From positions 1-64,000 of the forward strand of contig JAQBOA010000065.1 of NCBI GenBank assembly GCA_028288305.1: 64,000 nucleotides of DNA. Direction: 5' to 3'. The position numbers were made by a program, and so were the translations under genes. This DNA is from Mucilaginibacter sp. (GTDB taxonomy: Bacteria > Bacteroidota > Bacteroidia > Sphingobacteriales > Sphingobacteriaceae). A model generated the notes under the pieces. It was not told the origin of the DNA. It was given only the letters and a program-made list of their open reading frames with translations, and ran no database searches. Below, one piece after another: positions 1 through 7,806 of this stretch (the first letter of the stretch is position 1; the number at the start of each line of letters is the position of its first letter).

Positions 1-86
1 AATTCTGCAACTACCTTCTTTTTGAAGGCCTGGCTGAACCGCGTACGTGGGGTTCGTTTTTCTGATTTAATTGTCTCTGTTTCCAT
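1..86 (-). CDS. IS3-type transposase OrfA, N-terminal fragment (cut by window edge)
   Basis: Only the first 28 codons are inside the window. They start at the ATG at 84-86 and read leftward off the end. The peptide is basic and carries the RFSQAFKKKVVAE motif typical of the helix-turn-helix start of IS3-family OrfA (HTH_Tnp_1-like), which binds the element's ends. The start lies about 40 bp inside a plausible IS terminus. The family call rests on this short motif; another IS family with the same HTH is possible. Confidence 0.6.
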   Translation of the reverse strand, partial: METETIKSEKRTPRTRFSQAFKKKVVAE

Positions 87-127
87 TTGTTGACTTGATT
101 TTAGTCAACTTTTCTTAGGACGAGACA
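1..127 (-). mobile_element. One end of an IS3-like insertion sequence
   Basis: Read on the minus strand, DNA starting at 127 begins TGTCTCGTCCTAAG, the TG-start expected of an IS3-family terminal repeat. A short inverted repeat follows (GTTGACT...AGTCAAC, 89-109), then the OrfA start at 86. The other end, orfB and the target duplication are outside the window, so the boundary at 127 is inferred. Confidence 0.5.
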
Positions 128-136
128 CTCAAAATA

Positions 137-169
137 AAAGCCCCCTTGCACTCGCTGCTTGGGGGCTTT
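137..169 (-). terminator. Rho-independent terminator or attenuator hairpin
   Basis: A perfect 9-bp stem (AAAGCCCCC at 137-145 pairs with GGGGGCTTT at 161-169) encloses a 15-nt loop. On the minus strand it is followed by TTTATTTT, so it would end leftward transcripts. No normal-sized gene ends just upstream on that strand, which suggests it belongs to a leader region whose downstream gene has been displaced by the IS at 1-127. Confidence 0.6.
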
Positions 170-211
170 CAACCTAAACCTTATCACAATTTATAAATGC
201 TAAGAATGCAT

Positions 212-256
212 TTACAAAATAAATAAACGCAAAATATTGCCTTTAAGTTTTATCAT
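212..256 (-). CDS. Possible 14-residue leader peptide rich in Leu/Ile
   Basis: A very short minus-strand ORF (ATG at 254-256, stop at 212-214) reads MIKLKGNILRLFIL, with seven Leu/Ile residues of 14. It ends about 43 nt before the terminator hairpin at 137-169, the spacing of an amino-acid biosynthesis attenuator. There is no clear ribosome binding site and no downstream biosynthetic gene; the IS end follows instead. An ilv/leu-type leader orphaned by the insertion is one reading and chance is another. Confidence 0.25.
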   Translation of the reverse strand: MIKLKGNILRLFIL

Positions 257-441
257 CGTAAAAAAAATTAAACTAATTAATAAATTTTGAATGTGCACAC
301 CCAATAATTGTCATAGGATTGTTGCATAAGAAACTATAAAGCAATATTTTTGTTTATTATTTAAAATAGAATTAATTTTTATACAGCTGTTACAATTTTC
401 AAATTGTCACGTATACATTATAAATACTAAAAAAGGAAGAG

Positions 442-597
442 ATGGGCCGAAAAATTAAACAAAACTATTTAGAGGAATATAAAACAACTTTAATCCTACT
501 TTCAATTTTAATAGCAATTATGAGCCTGGTAATTTTTATGCCACTAAAAAACGATGCAAAAGCTGATAATGATATAATCCTTACTCATAATAAATAA
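442..597 (+). CDS. Small single-pass membrane protein, 51 aa, unknown function
   Basis: ATG at 442 is preceded by AAAGGAAGAG, a good Shine-Dalgarno sequence at the right distance, which is unusual in this AT-rich region. The product has a basic N-terminus (MGRKIKQ), one hydrophobic helix at about residues 16-34, and a short polar tail. It stands alone, with an IS end to the left and a convergent Nudix gene to the right. No family is recognised. The call rests on the RBS plus a credible membrane segment. Confidence 0.5.
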   Translation: MGRKIKQNYLEEYKTTLILLSILIAIMSLVIFMPLKNDAKADNDIILTHNK

Positions 598-726
598 TTG
601 AGGCGTAATACAAGAGCTGAATATTGGGTATATTAAAGTGTTACTCGGTTTTTTTATGCTTAATTAAAAAGATATAATTATAAATAACGGGAATAGATGT
701 GAGGTGATAATAATTTAGATTGGGAT

Positions 727-1503
727 CTAACTTAAAACAACACCTTCCTTTATAGCCATATTATATTTTTCCTTATCGAACATGTATAAGTGAGGGGATC
801 GGTGTGGTCCGATGCTGCGTTTTTCATCTAATTTTTTCAAAAGACCCAGGGCTATCAGTTTCTTTGGAAAATTACTGATGTCGAGCTTTTTCCCAAGCAG
901 CGTTTCGTAGAGGGCATGTATCTCGGTAAGTGTAAACTTTTCGGGCAGCATGTTATACCCAATGGGATAATGGTAAAGTTGTACGCGCATGGTATGTAAT
1001 GCTTCTTTAACCATTTCTTCATGGTCAAATTCCAGTTTTGGCAAGTTATCAATGTCAAACCATTTACACTTTTCAGACATCATATCTGGCTGCGGTTCTG
1101 CCTTTGAAAAGTCGGTTATCGCATAAAAGCCAATGGAAATAGTCTGGTCTATCAGCCAGTTATCCTTGCTTACCTTAACGCCGGTTGCTTTAAACCATAA
1201 TTCCTCGTCAAACTCATTAATTCTCGCACGATTCGGATCGCCAAAAGTTTTAAACTGCTGCAAAAACAAATTGCCGATGCCGGTACGTTCCATTACAATA
1301 CGATTAGCAGCTTCAACTAAAGTCTCTGTTCTTTTAATATAACCGCCAGGCAAACACCAGCCATCAATGAATTTTAGCTTGATCAGTAATAGTTTTAGTT
1401 GTTGTTCATGATAACCGAAAATAGCACAATCTATGGATACATGCGGTACATATTCCCTGTATCCATTCAATATAAAATCCTTAACCTCATCGTCGGTTTT
1501 CAT
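727..1503 (-). CDS. Nudix-domain transcriptional regulator (NrtR/AraR-like)
   Basis: The 258-aa protein has an N-terminal Nudix fold (about residues 20-150) and a C-terminal winged-helix region (about 160-258), the NrtR architecture. The Nudix box runs from G54 through E60 to G75, but the catalytic REUxEE element reads RIVMER: the expected Glu are replaced by I69 and R73, and only E72 remains. Loss of these metal-binding Glu fits a ligand-sensing regulator rather than a pyrophosphatase. Bacteroidota members of this family control sugar-use genes. It is divergent from the sugar oxidation genes at 1642-5053, and the gap holds two matching palindromes, so local and auto-regulation are likely. 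The ligand is unknown. Confidence 0.85.
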   Translation of the reverse strand: MKTDDEVKDFILNGYREYVPHVSIDCAIFGYHEQQLKLLLIKLKFIDGWCLPGGYIKRTETLVEAANRIVMERTGIGNLFLQQFKTFGDPNRARINEFDEELWFKATGVKVSKDNWLIDQTISIGFYAITDFSKAEPQPDMMSEKCKWFDIDNLPKLEFDHEEMVKEALHTMRVQLYHYPIGYNMLPEKFTLTEIHALYETLLGKKLDISNFPKKLIALGLLKKLDEKRSIGPHRSPHLYMFDKEKYNMAIKEGVVLS

Positions 1504-1551
1504 GCCATAAAATTAACATTCCTGTGTTGGTTTTAAAGCAGTAAAAATTTA

Positions 1552-1614
1552 TTTAGTGAAATTAACTAAATATCAAATATTTATTTATACCTTCATTTTG
1601 TAAATTTCACTAAA
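1552..1614. promoter_or_regulatory. Two-site candidate operator for the Nudix regulator
   Basis: Two 19-bp sites, TTTAGTGAAATTAACTAAA (1552-1570) and TTTTGTAAATTTCACTAAA (1596-1614), agree at 15 of 19 positions and are 44 bp apart. The first is a palindrome with TTTAGT/ACTAAA arms. They fill the gap between the divergent regulator (start 1503) and the isomerase (start 1642). Site 2 overlaps a TCATTTTG promoter-like box (593-600). Binding by the neighbouring regulator is inferred. Confidence 0.6.
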
Positions 1615-1641
1615 TAGGAATTATCCATTAATCCAATTATA

Positions 1642-2634
1642 ATGACATCAAACAGAAGAGACTTTATTAAAAAGGCTGCAATGGGAGCGGCCGGTTTAGG
1701 GTTGGCGGTCACAATGCCACAATATTTATATGCTGATGCAGATAAAGAACTGTTTTTTAAGCTTGCCATTTCGCAATTTTCCTTTGCCAGTCAGTTTTGG
1801 ACAAAGCAGCTGGACCCGCTTGATTTTGCTGCAAAATCAAAAGAACTTGGCATAACAGGCCTGGATTATTGTTCAATGTTTTTTGCAGACAAAGCGAAAG
1901 ACCAGCAATTTTTAAATGAATTGAAAAAAAGAGCTTCAGATTCCGGCAGCTATAACCTGCGGATTATGATTGACGGAGAAGGTGTGCTGGGCGATTTAAA
2001 TGAGGCTACACGCCTTAAAGCGGTTGATAATCATTTTAAATGGATAGACGCGGCTTCAACACTTGGTTGCCAAATGATCAGAGTAAATGTAGAGGGTGAT
2101 GGCGATAAGAGTGATGTGGCAAAGGCGGCCGTTGACAGCCTTGGGCGTTTAATAGAATATGGCAGCAAGCAGCACATTGATGTAATTGTTGAAAACCATG
2201 TGGGCATATCGTGTAATGGTGACTGGCTTGCAGGTGTAATGAAACAGGTAAACAATAAGCACTGCGGCACGCTTGCGGACTTTGGTAATTTTTGTATAAA
2301 CCGTACAAAACCCGAAACCCAGGATATTGCAGGTTATATGAAAACAAAATGCCTTGAAGAATATGACCGCTATAAAGGAATTACCGAACTAATGCCTTAT
2401 GCAAAGGGTGTGCATGCTAAATCACATATTTTCGATGGAACCGGTAATGATGTGGAGACTGATTTTTATCGCATGTTTAAAATAATCAAAAATTCCGGCT
2501 TTAACGGATGGGTAAGTATTGAATATGAAGGCGGCCTTTTAAAAATGTATACAAAGGATAGCAAATACCTTGACGATTACGCCGGTGTTACCGCTACAAA
2601 AAATTTAGTTGAAAAAGCAGGACGTATGGCCTGA
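1642..2634 (+). CDS. Tat-exported sugar phosphate isomerase/epimerase-family TIM barrel protein
   Basis: The 330-aa protein begins with a Tat signal (NRRDFIKKA, residues 4-12, then a hydrophobic stretch to about residue 31), so it works outside the cytoplasm. The rest is a xylose-isomerase-like TIM barrel. Likely metal ligands are E184 (VENHVG), D213 (LADFGNF), H258 or H262 (GVHAKSH) and E294 (SIEYEGG). It is 26 bp upstream of the GMC oxidoreductase, clearly one operon. Exported barrels of this group can isomerise or eliminate from 3-keto-sugars made by such oxidoreductases; that role is inferred, since the family covers many reactions. Two palindromes lie upstream. Confidence 0.85.
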   Translation: MTSNRRDFIKKAAMGAAGLGLAVTMPQYLYADADKELFFKLAISQFSFASQFWTKQLDPLDFAAKSKELGITGLDYCSMFFADKAKDQQFLNELKKRASDSGSYNLRIMIDGEGVLGDLNEATRLKAVDNHFKWIDAASTLGCQMIRVNVEGDGDKSDVAKAAVDSLGRLIEYGSKQHIDVIVENHVGISCNGDWLAGVMKQVNNKHCGTLADFGNFCINRTKPETQDIAGYMKTKCLEEYDRYKGITELMPYAKGVHAKSHIFDGTGNDVETDFYRMFKIIKNSGFNGWVSIEYEGGLLKMYTKDSKYLDDYAGVTATKNLVEKAGRMA

Positions 2635-2660
2635 TAATATTTAAATCCAAAACTTAAGAT

Positions 2661-4409
2661 ATGCAGATAAAAAAATCGTCATCCGTTTACGATGTGGTTA
2701 TCATCGGCTCGGGTGCAGGGGGCGGTATGTCTGGCTATGTGCTGGCAAACGCTGGTATTAAGGTGCTGATGCTGGAGGCAGGTCCATTTTTTGATCCTGC
2801 CAAAGATTCTCTCCAATTAAAATGGCCATATGAATCCCTGCGCAGAGGAGGTAATGCCACAAGGCCAATGGGCGATTTTGATGCCGCTTATGGCGGATGG
2901 GAGATAGAAGGCGAGCCTTACACTCAAAAGGATGGTTCGGAATTTCAATGGTTCCGTGCAAAAATGCTTGGTGGCAGAACCAATCATTGGGGCCGTATTT
3001 CCCTGCGTATGGGGCCTAAAGATTTTAAATGTAAAACCGCCTATGGCGTTGGCGACGATTGGCCAATTACCTATGACGAAATAAAGCCCTACTATGATAA
3101 AGTGGATCGCTTATTAGGTGTTTACGGATCTATGGAAGGGATGGAAAACGATCCCGACGGTATATTCCTTCCTCCGCCAAAGCCCCGCCTAAATGAACTC
3201 TTTGTAAAGAAGGCGGCTACTGGCTTGGGTATTAAGGTTATTGCCGGGAGGGGCTCAATACTTACTGCTCCGCTGCCTGGCAATAATGATAGGAAAGCCT
3301 GTTTTTATTGCGCGCAATGTAACCGCGGCTGTAAAATATACGGCGATTTTTCATCATCGTCATGCCTGGTAATACCTGCACTAAAAACTGGTAATCTTAC
3401 CCTTATAACTAATGCGGTTGTTCGTGAGATATTAACCGGCGCTGATGGACTGGCCAATGGAGTATCATATATTTCTAAAGATGATATGCAGGAATACCAG
3501 GTTATGGCTAAAACTGTAATACTGGCCGCAAGTACTTGCGAATCGGCAAGAATATTATTAAACTCAAAATCGGCGATGCATCCTAACGGTTTGGCTAATA
3601 GTAGTAATGTAGTTGGAAAATATCTTCATGATTCTACACAGGGAGGTGCCGCAGCTATTTTACCGCAATTGATGGATAGAAAAAGATTTAATGAAGATGG
3701 CGTTGGCAGTCTGCATCTTTATGCCCCATGGTGGCTTGATAATAAAAAGCTTGATTTTCCGCGCGGCTATCATCTTGAAATATTTGGCGGTATGATGATG
3801 CCCGGATATGGTGGATATTTTGGTTTTGAGGGTGTAACTGTACCTTATTTGAATGGTTATTTACCAGGTCCGGATGGAAAAATGAAACCCGGTGGAGGTT
3901 ATGGCGCGTCATTAAAGAATGATTACCGCCGTTTTTATGGTACCATGGCCGGTTTTGGTTGTCATGGTACGTCTACCGCACGCGAAGATAATTACTGTGA
4001 AATTGACCCGACTGTAGTTGATAAATATGGAATTCCTGTGCTCCGGTTCCGATATAAATGGAATACAGATGAAATTAACCAGGCAAAACATATGCAGGAA
4101 ACATCACAAGCAGTATTAAAGGAAATGGGTGGTATTTCATTAATGCAGCCAAAAGGGCCTGAAAGTAACTACGGTTTGGACAAGCCAGGCAAGGGCATTC
4201 ATGAGGTTGGTACAGTAAGAATGGGTGATGATCAAAAAAGGTCACCGCTTAACAGATGGGGACAGGCGCATGATTGCAAAAATTTGTTTGTAACTGACGG
4301 CTCCGTATTTGTGCAGCAATCTGAAAAAAATCCAACCTGGACAATTCTTGCGCTTGCCATGCGTACAGCTGAATACCTGGTGGATCAGCGTAAAAAACAA
4401 AATGTTTAA
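2661..4409 (+). CDS. FAD-dependent GMC oxidoreductase, glucoside 3-dehydrogenase-like catalytic subunit
   Basis: The 582-aa protein has the GMC FAD motif GSGAGG at residues 16-21 and the C-terminal catalytic pair, H514 (GIHEVGTVRMG) and N557 (NPTW). A cysteine cluster, C214-x2-C217-x2-C220-x3-C224, resembles the iron-sulfur segment of bacterial FAD-linked sugar dehydrogenases. The next gene encodes a gluconate-dehydrogenase-subunit-3-like partner. Together this matches dehydrogenases that oxidise sugars or glycosides, often at C3, and pass electrons to the respiratory chain. It has no own signal peptide, so export as a complex with the Tat-signal-bearing partner is likely. The exact substrate cannot be read from sequence. 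Confidence 0.88.
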   Translation: MQIKKSSSVYDVVIIGSGAGGGMSGYVLANAGIKVLMLEAGPFFDPAKDSLQLKWPYESLRRGGNATRPMGDFDAAYGGWEIEGEPYTQKDGSEFQWFRAKMLGGRTNHWGRISLRMGPKDFKCKTAYGVGDDWPITYDEIKPYYDKVDRLLGVYGSMEGMENDPDGIFLPPPKPRLNELFVKKAATGLGIKVIAGRGSILTAPLPGNNDRKACFYCAQCNRGCKIYGDFSSSSCLVIPALKTGNLTLITNAVVREILTGADGLANGVSYISKDDMQEYQVMAKTVILAASTCESARILLNSKSAMHPNGLANSSNVVGKYLHDSTQGGAAAILPQLMDRKRFNEDGVGSLHLYAPWWLDNKKLDFPRGYHLEIFGGMMMPGYGGYFGFEGVTVPYLNGYLPGPDGKMKPGGGYGASLKNDYRRFYGTMAGFGCHGTSTAREDNYCEIDPTVVDKYGIPVLRFRYKWNTDEINQAKHMQETSQAVLKEMGGISLMQPKGPESNYGLDKPGKGIHEVGTVRMGDDQKRSPLNRWGQAHDCKNLFVTDGSVFVQQSEKNPTWTILALAMRTAEYLVDQRKKQNV

Positions 4410-4426
4410 TTAAAGAACTAACAGAT

Positions 4427-5053
4427 ATGAATAGAAGAGAAAGTTTAAAGGCAATAGGCATCGGTACACTATCTGCTAGTGCACTGATGGCTTCCTGTAA
4501 AATAAAGCCCACAGAGGACAGCAGCACAAATAATGAAAGTGTAAAAGATACAACCGGCAGGCAGGCCTTTGAAATTGTCCGTGATAAAGCATTGTTAAAA
4601 GAAACATTTTTTAATAGCCACGAAATGGCTACCATTACTTTACTGGCTGATATAATTATTCCTAAAGATAGTCATAGTGGCAGCGCTTCGGATGCTAAGG
4701 TGCCGGATTTTATTGAGTTTATTGTAAAGGATGAGCCTGAACACCAACTACCTATGCGCGGTGGCTTGCGCTGGCTGGATGTGCAATGCCTAAACCATTA
4801 TAATAATGATTTTAAAGACTGTACAACGCAGCAGCAAACGGCTATTTTGGATGAGATCGCCTATCCGTTTAAAGCAAGTCCGGCAATGCAGCCGGGGGTG
4901 GCATTTTTTAACAAAATGCGCGAACTAACAGCAATTGGTTTCTTTACCAGCAAAATAGGAATTCAAGACCTTGGCTACATGGGTAATTCACCCGGTAAGT
5001 GGGAAGGAGTGCCGGAAGATGTATTAAAAAAGTATGGCCTGGAAAATGTGTAG
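4427..5053 (+). CDS. Gluconate 2-dehydrogenase subunit 3-family protein (small Tat/lipoprotein subunit)
   Basis: The 208-aa protein starts with a twin-arginine signal (NRRESLKAIG) ending in a lipobox, LMASC, with lipidation expected at C24. The body is an alpha-helical gluconate 2-dehydrogenase subunit 3 domain (about residues 60-200). Such small subunits pair with a GMC flavoprotein, carry it through the Tat pathway and stabilise it. It begins 17 bp after the GMC gene, the normal subunit order. It ends this operon; the next gene is convergent. Confidence 0.85.
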   Translation: MNRRESLKAIGIGTLSASALMASCKIKPTEDSSTNNESVKDTTGRQAFEIVRDKALLKETFFNSHEMATITLLADIIIPKDSHSGSASDAKVPDFIEFIVKDEPEHQLPMRGGLRWLDVQCLNHYNNDFKDCTTQQQTAILDEIAYPFKASPAMQPGVAFFNKMRELTAIGFFTSKIGIQDLGYMGNSPGKWEGVPEDVLKKYGLENV

Positions 5054-5084
5054 ATTGATAACAATATTATCTTAAAAAGTTAAA

Positions 5085-5975
5085 TTATGCCACCTGTACA
5101 TTTTCTTCATCAAAGCTCCGCATAAATTTTTTCCGGTAGTTAAGGGGACTTAAGTGCATTTTTAATTTAAACATTTTATAAAAATGAGATACATCACCAA
5201 AGCCACTTTCGAAAGCGATGTCCGATATAGGTTTATCAGTTTGAACCAGTTGTTGTATAGCGTAATTTAAGCGATAACCAATAATGGTTTCCATAAAAGT
5301 TTTGCGGGTGATTTTTTTAAAGTACTTACAAAACGCATTTGGGGTCATATTTGCTATTCCAGCTGCTACATCCAGGGATACCTGTTGCCTGAAGTTTTCA
5401 ACCAGGTAAGCAAATACAGGGTTTATACGTTCCTGTTCCGCTATCGAACGTTTGGCAATTGTCCCGCTTTGGTCAAGTAAAACATAATTATTGGATGATG
5501 CAAGCCGGTGCAAGGCATCGAGTAAACCAATGAGTAACTTAAAACTGTTCTCTTCTTCACTTAATGTCATTAAGTATTGGTTAACCGAAATCTTTGTGCA
5601 GGAATTAAAATTAATACCACAAACACTTTTTTGAAAAAGATTTTTAACAAACCGCATTTCAGTTTTATTAAAAAAATCATCCCCTAAAAAAGCGGCGCCA
5701 AACTGGATAACAATTGCGGAAGCTTCAGCCTGATCTTTTTCAGGATCTAATTTCCAGCAATGAGGAAGGTTAGGTCCAAGCAGCACAAGGTCTCCTGTTT
5801 CAAAATCTTCCATGTGGTTACCAACAAAGCGCTTTCCACTCCCTTTTAAAATACAGGTCAGTTCATATTCACTATGAAAATGATAAGGTGCGTCAAAAGC
5901 AAACTTATCAAACTTCCTGAATAGAAATGATTGGCCATTTACTGGTTGAAGTATCTCAAGGGATGCTTTTGTCAT
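5085..5975 (-). CDS. AraC-family transcriptional regulator with N-terminal cupin sensor
   Basis: The 296-aa protein has an N-terminal cupin-type effector domain (about residues 20-95, with YHFHSEYELT and GPNLPHCW) and a C-terminal AraC DNA-binding domain with two helix-turn-helix motifs (about 190-285, including FESGFGDVSHFYKMFK). It is divergent from the PhyH dioxygenase gene, with 121 bp between starts, so PhyH is the likeliest target. The convergent sugar-oxidation operon could also be controlled by it. The ligand is unknown; AraC proteins with cupins usually sense sugars. Confidence 0.9.
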   Translation of the reverse strand: MTKASLEILQPVNGQSFLFRKFDKFAFDAPYHFHSEYELTCILKGSGKRFVGNHMEDFETGDLVLLGPNLPHCWKLDPEKDQAEASAIVIQFGAAFLGDDFFNKTEMRFVKNLFQKSVCGINFNSCTKISVNQYLMTLSEEENSFKLLIGLLDALHRLASSNNYVLLDQSGTIAKRSIAEQERINPVFAYLVENFRQQVSLDVAAGIANMTPNAFCKYFKKITRKTFMETIIGYRLNYAIQQLVQTDKPISDIAFESGFGDVSHFYKMFKLKMHLSPLNYRKKFMRSFDEENVQVA

Positions 5976-6007
5976 GGATTATTTTAGCAATTATATTAAA
6001 AAAAAGT

Positions 6008-6079
6008 TATATTTGGATAAAATAGCCCATAATCACACCATTCCCTTCTTTTTTTTTAATTTTAAGTCTGCTAATTTTG
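6008..6079 (+). promoter_or_regulatory. Candidate Bacteroidota promoter boxes upstream of the PhyH gene
   Basis: Two exact TAnnTTTG -7 boxes lie in the divergent gap: TATATTTG at 6008-6015 and TAATTTTG at 6072-6079. Neither has an obvious TTG -33 element, so they may need an activator, perhaps the AraC protein encoded next door. The second would leave a leader of only about ten bases before the ATG at 6097. Confidence 0.4.
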
Positions 6080-6096
6080 GATGAAAACTATATTAT

Positions 6097-6918
6097 ATGC
6101 GTAACCACGTTGCAGACCTACCAGAATTAGAAGACTATAAAATATTATCAAGGGACAATATACAAGAATTTCGTGATAAAGGTCATCTTTTAGTTAAACA
6201 TGTCCTTTCTTCTGACGAAATAAGTGCTTATCGGCCTGTTATTGTAAATGCTGCCGAGGTGTATAATACTGAAAAGCGCAAATTACAGGACCGTGATACT
6301 TATGGCAAAGCTTTTTTACAGATAATGAATTTGTGGCAATGCAATGAAGAAGTAAAAAAGTTTGTATTTGCAAAACGCCTGGCAAAAATTGCTGCCGATT
6401 TAATGGGGGTAGAAAATGTTAGGCTCTATCATGACCAGGCATTGTTTAAAGAATCGGGCGGTGGCCCAACGCCCTGGCACCAGGACCAGTATTACTGGCC
6501 CATTGATACTAATAATACCATTACGATGTGGATGCCGCTTGTTGATATTGATGTGGAAATGGGCATGCTTACTTTTGCATCAGGGTCATTTACAGAGGGG
6601 TCTGTATTTGACTTTGAAATATCAGATGAATCGGAAAGAGCCTTCGAAAATTACGTAAAAGAACAGAAGTTTCCGATAAGTCGGGCAAAAACAATGAAAG
6701 CCGGCGATGCTACCTGGCACCGGGGATTTACCATGCATCATGCCAATGGCAATAACTCAGATAAAATGCGTGAAGTAATGACCATTATTTATATAGCCGA
6801 TGGCGCCCGCGTTTCGCCATTTAAAAACGAATGGCAAAAAAACGATAATCAAAAATGGCTAATGGGAAAACCAATTGGCGAATTGATAGATTCGGAATTA
6901 AATCCTAAATTGTTGTGA
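6097..6918 (+). CDS. Phytanoyl-CoA dioxygenase (PhyH) family Fe(II)/2-oxoglutarate oxygenase
   Basis: The 273-aa protein carries the iron-binding facial triad: H128 and D130 in TPWHQDQYYW, and the distal His at H214 in GFTMHHANGNNS, with R225 placed to bind 2-oxoglutarate. Length and motif order match PhyH enzymes, which hydroxylate small organic molecules. No signal peptide is seen, so it is cytoplasmic. The divergent AraC gene and the nearby sugar enzymes suggest a catabolic substrate, but none can be named. A hairpin terminator follows the stop. Confidence 0.88.
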   Translation: MRNHVADLPELEDYKILSRDNIQEFRDKGHLLVKHVLSSDEISAYRPVIVNAAEVYNTEKRKLQDRDTYGKAFLQIMNLWQCNEEVKKFVFAKRLAKIAADLMGVENVRLYHDQALFKESGGGPTPWHQDQYYWPIDTNNTITMWMPLVDIDVEMGMLTFASGSFTEGSVFDFEISDESERAFENYVKEQKFPISRAKTMKAGDATWHRGFTMHHANGNNSDKMREVMTIIYIADGARVSPFKNEWQKNDNQKWLMGKPIGELIDSELNPKLL

Positions 6919-6928
6919 CAAATTGACC

Positions 6929-6962
6929 AAACTTGCGAAGTTTTTAAAACTTCGCAAGTTTT
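6929..6962. terminator. Bidirectional terminator between convergent PhyH and SDR genes
   Basis: A near-perfect palindrome (AAACTTGCGAAGTTTT against AAAACTTCGCAAGTTT) lies 10 bp after the PhyH stop and 10 bp after the SDR stop on the other strand. It has T-rich flanks on both sides and would end both transcripts. Confidence 0.8.
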
Positions 6963-6971
6963 ATTTATCAT

Positions 6972-7748
6972 CTAAAAAATACTTCTGCTAGCTCCGCCAT
7001 CCACTTGTATGGTTGTACCGGTTATATAAGCAGCCTGTTCCGATGCTAAAAAGGTAACCAATGCAGCCAGCTCTTCGGGTTTGCCTATACGGCCAAGCGG
7101 GATACTTTTAGCTCTTTCTTTTAATGCCTCTTCGGGATCTGCATCTTTTGGCAGGGTGTGTTTTAACCTTTCTGTCAGGATCATGCCAGGAGCAACATTA
7201 TTTACGGTGATGTTATACTGGCCAAATTCATCAGCCATTAATTTAGCCATCCCGACTACACCCATCCGCATACTAGTTGAAAGTACTGAATTACCCAATA
7301 CTGATTTTACCGATCCGCTTATAATGTTGATGATGCGCCCGCTGCTTGTTTTTTGCATATGCGGCAATACCAGGCGACTGGCACGGGCAAAACTAAGCAA
7401 AGTAAGGTCGAATGCCTTTTGCCAGGCCTCATCATCAAAATTTTCGAATTTGTTAAAAGGCGGTCCGCCTCCGTTATTGAGCAAAATATCTATGTGTCCA
7501 AAACGCTCTGCGGCTTTTTGAATAAGATTTTTTATTTGATCAGCATTAGCTACATCAGCAGGTATAGCAATAACCTCATTGCCGGTAAGTTTATATATCT
7601 CAGCGGCAGTTTTATTAAGTTCCATTTCATCACGGGAACTAATGACCACTTTTGCACCCTCGGCTGATAAGGCGGTAGCAACAGCTTTACCTAATCCTTT
7701 ACTGGCTGCTAATACTATAGCTACTTTATTGTTAAGTTTTAAATCCAT
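6972..7748 (-). CDS. SDR-family oxidoreductase with atypical active site
   Basis: The 258-aa protein has a Rossmann fold. Its cofactor loop is AASKGLG (residues 14-20, replacing TGxxxGxG) and NNGG lies at 91-94. S144 fits the catalytic Ser. The usual YxxxK is absent: the aligned stretch reads LSTSMR (156-161) before GVVGMAK. A known SDR subgroup annotated as 3-oxoacyl-ACP reductase has the same L-S-x-S-x-R signature, so this looks like a subfamily trait and not decay. The substrate is unknown. It is 58 bp upstream of GH97 on the same strand and may share its locus role. Confidence 0.85.
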   Translation of the reverse strand: MDLKLNNKVAIVLAASKGLGKAVATALSAEGAKVVISSRDEMELNKTAAEIYKLTGNEVIAIPADVANADQIKNLIQKAAERFGHIDILLNNGGGPPFNKFENFDDEAWQKAFDLTLLSFARASRLVLPHMQKTSSGRIINIISGSVKSVLGNSVLSTSMRMGVVGMAKLMADEFGQYNITVNNVAPGMILTERLKHTLPKDADPEEALKERAKSIPLGRIGKPEELAALVTFLASEQAAYITGTTIQVDGGASRSIF

Positions 7749-7806
7749 GTGATAAATAAAGATGCAACTTGTTTATTTAATATCTGAATTCCTAAATAAA
7801 ATATTA

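Noticed and set aside
7081-7521. Plus-strand ORF of 146 codons over the SDR gene
   Set aside because: Antisense shadow of the SDR reading frame; no RBS or recognisable domain.
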